Under the pieces are notes generated by a model, which made no database searches, was not told the origin of the DNA, and was given only the letters and a program-made list of their open reading frames with translations. Made by a program: the position numbers and the translations under genes. Shown here one piece after another: positions 55,866 to 64,000 of a stretch of DNA of 64,000 nucleotides. Source of the DNA: Tetrapyrgos nigripes (Eukaryota > Basidiomycota > Agaricomycetes > Agaricales > Campanellaceae); NCBI GenBank assembly GCA_013368315.1, contig JAACJM010000218.1, positions 1 through 64,000 of the forward strand, written 5' to 3'. The first letter of the stretch is position 1; each line of letters begins with the position of its first letter.

Positions 55866-56138
55866 GAGCGATCCGTAGGTGGGCCAGGAGGGGGGTTTAT
55901 GCTGAGCTTCCGGTCCGTAAAATATCAGTGCCTTCTGAAAAGTGCCTGATACTACCAGTTTTGGCGTAAGGTACTTACGTGGATGCAGAAGAAAGCAAGA
56001 AAAAATCATTGCGAACATGATTCCCGGGAACTGCGGTAACAGGAGACCTATTCCTGCTGTTGAATGATTCCCAATACACAGGTTCATGATTCTGATGCAT
56101 ACTCTCTGGGATGACTCATAATTCATGCGCCTGAAGAA
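55866..56138. repeat. remnant of the foldback array
   Basis: GAGCGATCCGTAGGTGGG, TTATGCTGAGCTTCCGGTCC and GCGCCTGAAGAA match the array at 20920-21840. The match resumes after the 3.24-kb insertion at 59382. Confidence 0.65.
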
Positions 56139-59100
56139 CGGCATCACTAAAACCTACCTACCCATATACCCCAAAAACCACCTCCGCCATATGGGTTCAT
56201 GGCCTGACATACTGCCAAGGGATTATACCGTTTGTTCCCAGGTTGACCAACCCATATCATTCGTTGTCAGATCCCTGTCATAATGACAACCAGTTGATCA
56301 GGGATGGCAGGGTTGGTCAGGAATGGAGAAGTTTATCTTGAATGATGGAGCTGGTCAGGGGATTATCAGGTATGGCGAGGCATATACCAGTTGGCCAGCA
56401 ATATCTCATATGGTGGAGAGCATATGGTGTAGACACCAAAATAGTGCAGTTCTCTTCCAATCAGTCAAAACGAAAGTAGAAGACCTATATTCACATACAT
56501 ACATAGATATATAATACACTACAACTATGAATAAAGAGACTATAGTATCGAGACTCACCTAACCTCCTGCTTCGCAGCAACCGCCGACCATAGGTAAATA
56601 TAGATACATCTGCTCTGTAATAATCTCGGGTGAGATAGACCAACAAAGGACTCAAGGAAAGACTCACAAAAGGACAACGGGTAGCAGAGAGCTGTTAAAT
56701 ACACAAGGAGGGACTTGTAAGACTTGAATAGACATAGAAAAAAGCGAAAGAATGGCTGACTGCAAACTGAAGATACTAAGTCTAGCATGTTTGAAAGACC
56801 TTAGTTGAGAATATGGCAAAAGAGAACGAAAAACTCACATTAAAAGGTGGCTGTATGCACATATATGCACACTCCGCAGACATATTCCAGTCATTGCATG
56901 TTGGCGGTCTGAAAGAGATTGAAGGGAAGTAGCAACGTCAACGACGAGGGCATAAAATGAGTAAAGTGGGCTTCGGATGAGCAAGGGAGGACATACAAAA
57001 CACACATAAGCTCACATTGGCGGGTCGGATAGCTGATTACAAGGCCCTTTTAAGGGACTCGTTCTTACAAACCCATCATTTGCTGTGTGGCTATGCTGAA
57101 ATGGTCCACCGGTTCGGTTATCTTTTTCACTCCGATCTGTGTTTCGGTAATTCCCGTATTGTCGCAGTACTTTTGCCGTTTAGCTGGAATTCAAACTCAG
57201 AGCTCAGCAGCATCACAGTTGAAAGTCGTTGCTTCAATAAGCCTCGAATCTATGCCACGCATCAGCGATGGCCCACATTTCCTCGTTCCTGTATGTAGGA
57301 TATTTGCGTGAGTGAATATCGAAAGATAAAAGCCAAAGGTAAAGGCCAGGAATGACAAGAAGACGCCAGAGGATGGTAATCCCCAAAGGTGATGAGCAGA
57401 AAGCCGAAAATGGAGAACGAAGGGAATGCAGCTACTAAGATGCTACAGGCAAACGACGAAGCGAAGACTCACCAACAGGATGAACTGCCAACCCTCTCGG
57501 CTTTCGGTTTCTCCTCCTCAGACCCTCTTGTGCGATGTCTGCCGTAGCAGACAGTGGATCCGAGAATGGCGAGGTCGTCCTTCAACAGCGTCATCCGCAA
57601 CAGGTGATCTGCAGGACTTGGTGGATGGACTGGTGTAGGCACAGTGGGCACTTGAGGCAGAGACTGGCGTTGTGTGAGCATCTGAGTCAGTGTATGCACT
57701 TGGTTTCTGGATGAAGAAGCCAACGCTGACGAAGTGGTAGAAAAGTAAACGCGATTGTCAAAGGCGGGGAAGGCATGCAGGTGTCTTGCCGTTATTGGGT
57801 AAGTTGAGTGTGTCGTTGCAAAGCTGCATGGACAATTGACGAAGGGTAGCAAAACTACAGGTCTCGTACAAAGAGAAGGGTGGATGGAGAGTCCCCGACT
57901 CCGGACCGAAGGGACAGGAGGAGGGACGTGTCCCACCGATCGATCAACAAATTCGGGTTCTGAAATTTTAAACGGCGATTCCCGCATGAGGTCATTGTTT
58001 TCAGCGTTCCATTGCCTTCTACGCTTTACCACCATGACTCTCTCGCAATGCCTCGGTCTTGCTGCCAGCGCGTGCCCATTATTCCTTGCTCAACGTTGTC
58101 AGAGCTCTTGCAACTTTTGTCTGCTATCGACCTATTGCATCTCCACCAGCGTGTAGTAGACCATACAGCTCCGAACAAGCAATCTAAAATATTGAGAGCT
58201 CGTTTCAAAGCCGATGTTATTGCCGAAAAGCTACTTTATTCAGAGAATTTTGTCTACAGCTTTCTTGTTTGCTCACGAATATGAAGCAAAGTGTCAAGTA
58301 ATGGACCACGCTTTCGGTGAGGGCTTTTGTCGTCTGTTTGGTGAAAAGGTTTTATATTCAATGGTTCAGTCTGGGTGCTGTCAGAACCGATCAATTCATT
58401 CCGACTCCGGATGTAACCAACAATCATCACAAATCCTAATTTTTGATCCCATTGATTTGTATCGACCGCAGTTTTTGGAGGAATGAGATTGGTGGCCTGA
58501 GTTTGAAGACATGGAGAGTAATGGTCCTATACTGCGGAGTGTTAATTGGTCAATTGCGTGGGCTGCTTTATGGTGCATGAGTGGAAATGTTTTTGGAGCT
58601 ACGCTGCTAGTAGTGAGTACTAGTACTGTCAGGGTCCAGGGAACTTGCATATATGTCTGACCCAGTTTAACACCGTGACCGAATGACTTGATTTTCGAAC
58701 CTCAACTTGATGAACTGCTGCTGAGTTCAATTGGGCTTACAATGGAGTCGGGGACTGGCGCACAAGTTGCGCCGCTAAGAATAAGGGAGAGAGGAAGGAG
58801 TCGAAGAGGGAAGAATGACGCGTCGACGCTATGAGGTCGGAGTTTGAAATTGAGCTGTGACGCCATTGCCTTACCGCGACTGACCCCTATTCGCCCACCG
58901 TATGTAGCAAGTACGTAGTATGTACATAGTTCCTTCCAGCACCGTCCGATCGAGCTGACTATTGAGCTGAAGCCTTCTAAGTTATGGTTTATGATCTTGA
59001 CACAAGAAGGCGGCGACAATAGTAATTACTCAGATTAGATTTGTTTCGTAGTTCTATCTTCATTCTGTCTTCATTCTTTATGTACCTTTTGCCTCAGCTC

Positions 59101-59381
59101 TAAATATCATTGTTTTAGACACCAGATCTCATATTTTAATGAGACAGGCAAGCCTTTTCCTGACACTATGCTACACACTAATCTCCTCAAAGTCTACAGG
59201 TACCTTTATGACAGCTAAATGATAATCCCCTGATAAAGTCTCGTCATCCTGACAAGACCTGATCACCTCAAAAAATCCTGACATGGTATGATCACGAATG
59301 ATAATGGGCTGATATACCTATTACAGGTAGGTATAAGCATTGGTCAGGTGCAATATGGGTTGGGTACTTTTAGTGATGCCG
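56139..59381. mobile_element. 3.24-kb TIR element of uncertain superfamily
   Basis: The ends are perfect 14-bp inverted repeats CGGCATCACTAAAA (56139-56152 and 59368-59381), with imperfect similarity for another 15-20 bp (ACCCATAT). The flanks GAAGAA and GGAATGACGGG reconstitute the array motif GAAGAATGACGGG with GAA duplicated, so the insertion boundaries are supported by an empty paralogous site and a 3-bp TSD. The inside has MITE copy C and several unremarkable ORFs (57469-58035 minus, 58012-58486 plus), none with a recognised transposase motif. It is probably non-autonomous. Confidence 0.7.
57039..57286. mobile_element. MITE copy C, 248 bp
   Basis: Starts ACAAGGCCCTTTTAAGGGAC and ends CCTCGT. 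It shares TGCTGTGTGGCTATGCTGAA and GCGATGGCCCACATTTCC with copy B. It is nested inside the 3.24-kb element. Confidence 0.65.
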
Positions 59382-59541
59382 GGAATGACGGGAATGATTC
59401 AACAGCAGAGATAGTTCTCATGTTGCCGCATTTCCCATGATCTATCATTGCAGTGATTTTTCCTTGCGCCACAACTAGTAGTATCTTGAGGGATTCCGTT
59501 ACCCCGTGGGCCGTGAACATTCTTCAGACCTCAAAATCGAG
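59382..59541. repeat. inverted duplicate of about 20840-21070
   Basis: GAATGACGGGAATGATTC and CCGTGAACATTCTTCAGACC match the complement of the array edge and of 20840-20885. Confidence 0.6.
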
Positions 59542-60421
59542 GGCTCTCTTGCCATGCCTGGGAAAATTTATTTTTTTCAAAAATTAGCCATGCGCTACAT
59601 GAACCAGAGAATTGGGCCATTGGCATTCTTCTGGTAGCCTAGTGGTTATATTGTGACCTTCCAGACTGAGAGGTCACAAGTTCAATCCACATTTTGTACA
59701 GTTCTGTAATATTCTTTTTGTCACAGCGGATGCTTGCCCTAAGCATTTATTTTCTAGTACAATGTCCCACACATGAAAATGCGCTGTTCAAGCCCCTATA
59801 TATGAATTTTTTGTCACCTGCAGCATGCTTCCAACTGCACAAATCCTACAAAATAAGCAATATAAAAAGAGCTTCGCATCTTGCAGGTGATGTTTTCATA
59901 CAATGTGAACTTCTCTGTGTATTCTATAGCTTCCTATTCACAGACTGATTGTATTTACAAAGTGGCTATGAATCACTGTAGTATTTTTTTTTTGTATCCT
60001 TGAATTTTGAATAACATTTGAACATCTGAAATATTAAACACACTAGCATAGCTATCAAGAAACAAGAAATGTAGATTTTCTCCAATATCAGATGTTGTGG
60101 CTCTCAGATATGCATCACCACACTTTTAGTGATTTGGCTATCTTTGTTCAGTAGGTAAGAAATATTTCAAAAGAAATGAACAAATAAATGGAAATTCCAT
60201 CACAAAATAACATCTACAAACATCTACAATGTATACAAGTGGTCTCTGAACAGTGAAGCCTCCTTGGAGGCAAAAAGCAGCTAATCTGCATGGTTCACCG
60301 GCCACCAAATGACGCAGAACCATATTGGGAGCTGCATGTAATCATGATTTGTCTTATTTCCCCATTAGGTTCTGGCCAGAACCAAATCTGGTTCTGACCC
60401 TTCCCAGACACCGCGTGAGAC
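59542..60421 (+). mobile_element. 880-bp insertion with a tRNA-like (SINE-type) head
   Basis: Near-direct repeats CAAAATCGAG (59532-59541) and CCAAATCGAG (60422-60431) flank it. The uninterrupted sequence near 20835-20850 shows the empty site. Positions 59630-59690 carry a pol III A-box-like TAGCCTAGTGG (59635-59645) and a B box GTTCAATCC (59680-59688) at tRNA-like spacing, with a possible anticodon-arm-like stem between. The remainder is AT-rich with short ORFs only. The ends share CTGGGAA in inverted orientation. A tRNA-derived SINE, possibly composite, is the best reading. Confidence 0.5.
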
Positions 60422-60615
60422 CCAAATCGAGTGTGTACTTGCGCTCTTGGTCCATGACTTGATGCCTAGGACTGAGCTAACCACTATACTCCATAAATGG
60501 CTTACGTGACAGAATATCTCCTTTTGAACTACCGCTGAAAGTTTTATTTACCCAGTGTTCGCATTTCGGTGAATGAGTAACAAAAGGACTGAGGATAAAG
60601 TATCCCGACGCTCAC
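60422..60615. repeat. inverted duplicate of 20700-20840 joined to hydrolase-2 intron 1
   Basis: Sequence to about 60568 matches the complement of 20700-20840. From 60573 it matches the complement of 17179-17221, so the genes between 17.2 and 20.7 kb have been deleted from this copy. Confidence 0.7.
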
Positions 60616-60758
60616 TAGATATAGTTCATCACGGGTCCACCATGAAGGATGACGACTGGAGTCTTCTTGCTGTTTTTGAGATCGCTAGTAATCAAGTACC
60701 AAGTTTCGAGTTTCTGACCTCCAACGACGAATTCAACTGTACCAGAGCGGTGTGCCAT
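60616..60758 (-). pseudogene. exon 1 of alpha/beta hydrolase 2, duplicated fragment
   Basis: The complement reproduces exon 1 of the 17036-18280 gene, including the ATG (60758), the HGGPV motif and the splice donor, with only a few substitutions (for example GDQ to GGQ). The other exons are absent because the copy ends near 60573. A remnant of the inverted segmental duplication. Confidence 0.85.
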
Positions 60759-63446
60759 GGTGACGAAGGGGGAAGTGCTCCGGTTGATCAGAGGTCACCC
60801 GTCCTCTATTGAATTACCTATGGTTACGAGGCCTTTAGGCTGAGTTAACTTATATCGTAGCGACCTCCCAGATCTTTTCCTTTTATTTTAAAGTCCCTTT
60901 ACAAAGGACTAATCATCGCAGTGAGTACTCTTAAATATTTCTCTATCCTCCCCTCGCTCAACGCCCTGTGCATAGGACCTCATTGCTGTCCATCGTCTGC
61001 CTCCGCGGCTTCAAGTGTTGACGCCTCAGGGCTACATACCCATTATGCCTCTGAGGCTTATCATACATGTCTCCGGACCTCAAACACCATCAGATCCGCT
61101 ATATTTCATCTCTTACATGTTTCTTTTTCTCACTCCCTTCTTTCTTTACATGTTTCTCTTTCTGACTCTTCTTTCTATACAAGTTTCATATTTTATTTCA
61201 TCTTACCATAGTACTTAATATCACCTCGAGAGACTCGCATTCTTTATCCTTCTCATCCTTATCTTTGCTTCACGAGTCTCTCGGGTATGTGCATACATTA
61301 TCCTTTTCATTCTCATCTGATTTACAAGTCACAACAGTAGTATTATCATACCAGCTTGTCGCATTACCCTCCCACCTCTCCCTTATTTACTTGATCACTG
61401 TTTCTCATGTATGCGCCTTTCGAGTCTCGCTCACGAATATACCCAGGGGAGTCGCTGTTTCAGGACTCCCCGTGATTCGCCTATTCCATACTTCTACGAG
61501 AAATCTTCTCATACGATCCGCAAGACGATTAGACGGGTTCAAACTCCCACTCCTTTTCGCTGCCACTCAAATTAAGCCGGTCTCTGCCCTTCCTGATAAC
61601 CGAAATGCTTAGACTCAGTCTGGACCGTGTCCAGTGACCGTTGACGTCGACAACGACGTCATGTTGATGCCAGCACGACGCGTGTCCAAATCCCTTTCAT
61701 TAGCTAGCGCGCCGCCTTCGGGGACGCCATTCCCGATACAAAGGCGTCCGCATACCGAACGCAGAGAGCCAATTTCGAATGCATTACTTAGATTCTAAGA
61801 CGGATGAGTACAAAGCAAAACTGTTGTAAATATCACAATCATAACTAAGAGTCCTGCATCGTTCCTTTCCCTTCACAAGAACGTAGGGTACACGTACACC
61901 CATCTTCTGACAAAGAGCAAGAAGAAAGGACGACTTTTTCAATGGGGTCTATTTGATGATTTTTTTGGCAAGATAAATAGAAAAGAAAAGAAAAGCGGGA
62001 AACTCAAGGTGAACATCGAGCACTTGAGCTGACAAAAATGAAAATGATGTGGGGTTTGTAGTATACTCTCAGGTCACAGCTCTAACGAGGAGAAACACGA
62101 AGACTGCTCACCAAAAGCTCGGCTCACGGAAACGAGCTCCAAAGTGACATCATCACTCAGCTGCAGGAAGTGGAGTGTGCGATGGGAGAGGAGAGGAATG
62201 CGGAATGTAGCGGGTGTTGGAAGCGGTGACTGAAGTGTTCTTGACAGTGGAGTTTCCTCCGGGTGGGAAGGTGGGCGAGGATAGAGGCTCGGGACACGCT
62301 AAGGCGTCAAGAAAGCGTATTGAGGGGCTGCAAGGAGCTGTAGCTTGTAGCGGTGCAGAGGGGAAAGAAGGCAACTTCATTTACATGAGCGCAGATGTTG
62401 GCTAAGCTGGAGATGAAGGATAAGAAGGGGATAGAAGTGGAGGAGGGTTAGAAGCAATCGGGCAAAGAGTTGGTATGGCGATGTATGAGATCTGGGGCAA
62501 AGCAGAATGTCTTTAGAGAGCTTCAAAAATTGTAGCATTGAGACGCGGATAGCTGGTTGAAGCATAAAAGTCCCGAGCTGACTGAGTCCACCTCTGACTC
62601 ATCTGAGCAGTGAGAGCAGTAGCCTTTCTCGTGGTTTTCTTCCTTTGCGACACGTTTCAACTTACCACCTGTACGACGCATCTTTGTTTCAATGATTTTG
62701 GCCATGGCAAAGCTCTGGACCCGAATTCCATTTCTGAGTCCAATTCGATCAACCGCGGCGATGATATAGATTTGGCTGGCAACAGCAAGACTATCACTGG
62801 CTCCTCTGTTCATTCTTTATATGTTTTATGTGTGTATTATCAACCGTAGAGACTGGATACTATTATCTGTTTGCCTGTGCTTCATGTTCTTCACCCTTTT
62901 GTGTGGACGTCTTCGCAATGCTCTAGCATTTGTCTAGCATCCATCACCTTGGTCATAGTGGCTCCTTGGATTACTATGTTCTTGTTCTTCGTTTTCTTGT
63001 ACGTATATACTAGTCATCATTAATACTTTTTACAAGTGATTGGTACAGGAGTATCGGAAGTGGCCAGGACTGTACATGTGTCGGGGAGATGTTTCGCGAG
63101 TGATGATGTAGTGACCAGCCTTTTGAAGTCCACCTCCAAAGTTTTTGAACTGGGAACTAATTGAGATACCCGCTCAAATTTACGTGGTTCAAACCTCATT
63201 AGATCTTGACCTCATGACCTCAGGTTTAAGCCTATGTCCCTGCTGTGATTATGTACCAGGCACCTCTCATTGCGTGTGGCGCTAAGAAAATTCCTTACCA
63301 CATACCGCTGAAAGCAGTTTCTGACATGCTCTACATAGACTCTTGTGCCTGAGTTGAACAAAATTGAATCTTGACAGGTCGAGACTCAAACTCCAATTCC
63401 TGAGTTCCGATATCCCGAATAATTCCATTTTGACATTTTCAATGAA
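60759..63446. other. no recognised gene; MITE left-end fragment at 60826
   Basis: 60759-60812 still matches the hydrolase-2 5' flank. 60826 starts a MITE left end (ACGAGGCCTTTAGGC), with no matching right end found. The region 60900-61620 is pyrimidine-rich. The minus ORF at 62523-62813 and others show no domain. I see no spliced gene I can support. Confidence 0.35.
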
Positions 63447-63451
63447 ATTAG

Positions 63452-63888
63452 TGTCATGAACTGCTACAGTTCTTTGTCCTCCTTCCTCTTCTACTACATT
63501 ATTGAACCCATTTTCTGATCATTTGTCTATTGCATTTCCTCGATAAACCTTTTAAACCTTATATTACTGACTTTGAACCTTATAAGACCTGTCAAACTCT
63601 ATAATAACTGTCAATCAATCTTCCATTCTATCGATCCTATCTCTCCCCTACATTTCTCCACTTTCTCCTATATTTCTCCTATCACCTATTCATTGCTCTT
63701 CTATATAACCACTAGACATTCTAGCTTATCCTTTAGTTCGTTCACTTTGTCTCTGCTCCATACTAGTACTATGCAGTGTAGAACATAGTCAGCTTACTCT
63801 TGCTCTCTATTTATCTCTCTATTCTCAATTGATCTTGTCTTTGTGTGACTTGGGTGGTTTGTCATTAAGTGTACCAATGACCTTGACA
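63452..63888 (+). repeat. solo LTR of gypsy-A family with perfect TSD
   Basis: 437 bp, TGTCATGAACTGCTACAG to CCTTGACA, matching 8053-8504. The 5-bp TSD ATTAG is present at 63447-63451 and 63889-63893, so this is a solo LTR left by LTR-LTR recombination. Confidence 0.95.
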
Positions 63889-64000
63889 ATTAGCAAATAA
63901 TGGCTTGGAGATGTAGAAAATAATTCTGAGGAGAAAGTCAAACTCATTGTGATCTAACCTTGTACACATCCTCATCTGCTCTTGAAGCTCCTGCTAAGTC

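Noticed and set aside
57469..58035. 188-codon minus ORF inside the 3.24-kb element
   Set aside because: Low-complexity Pro/Ser/Thr sequence with no transposase motif; the opposite strand is similarly open, so coding status is unsupported.
59630..59690. Functional tRNA gene
   Set aside because: A and B boxes are visible, but no proper acceptor stem and only a poor anticodon stem can be drawn; a SINE head fits better.
63452..63888. End of a full gypsy-A element running off the window
   Set aside because: The perfect ATTAG TSD lies on both sides of a single LTR, so it is a solo LTR.

Overview
The window looks like a basidiomycete (agaricomycete-type) fungal chromosome segment that is mostly transposable elements, with a few intact spliced genes between them. 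The reasons are: spliced genes with introns of about 48-80 nt and GTRNGY donors; a seven-helix membrane-protein type common in mushrooms; UstYa-like (DUF3328) proteins; chromodomain Ty3/gypsy elements; a decayed DIRS-type tyrosine-recombinase retroelement; and MULE, hAT and Tc1/mariner DNA transposons. All calls come from reading the sequence; no search was run.

Layout. 1-8.5 kb: broken hAT transposase, broken gypsy gag, a Tc1/mariner derivative with 423-bp inverted repeats, and a truncated chromovirus (gypsy-A) between two LTRs in opposite orientation. 9.05-10.33 kb: intact 5-exon, 348-aa seven-helix membrane protein on the minus strand. 10.6-14.6 kb: decayed repeats with a 569-bp hAT-type MITE (8-bp TSD) and a 253-bp MITE. 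14.65-22.6 kb: the most interesting gene group. It holds two paralogous S33-type alpha/beta hydrolases (proline-iminopeptidase family), two UstYa-like proteins, a single-pass membrane protein of unknown function, and a 3-exon gene for a 47-aa secreted peptide ending in CX5C-Pro.

23.7-43.6 kb: a nest of elements. A DIRS-like retroelement is interrupted by a chromodomain gypsy element (gypsy-B, 5-bp TSD), which is itself interrupted by a copia element (5-bp TSD) that has lost its reverse transcriptase but keeps a 920-aa open frame. Further on, a 4.1-kb foldback element carrying a Tc1/mariner insertion sits in the same DIRS relic. 45.4-47.6 kb: a tandem duplication, a MITE, and an intact 7-exon orphan gene (344 aa). 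50.0-53.9 kb: a MULE with 136-bp TIRs and a perfect 9-bp TSD. 55.0-60.8 kb: an inverted, partly deleted copy of the 17.0-22.6 kb gene group. It keeps a second peptide-precursor copy (same leader, different CX5C-Pro end, one-base frameshift near the start) and exon 1 of the second hydrolase, and is broken by a 3.24-kb TIR element and an 880-bp insertion with a tRNA-like head. 60.8-64 kb: nothing recognisable except a solo gypsy LTR with a perfect TSD.

Working together (inference): the 14.65-22.6 kb group has the parts expected of a small secreted-peptide or RiPP-like pathway, namely a signal-peptide precursor with a variable C-terminal core, UstYa-like modification proteins and peptidase-family hydrolases. 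Its inverted duplicate suggests the precursor has been copied and its core has diverged. No product is known, and linkage to the precursor rests on proximity and co-duplication only.
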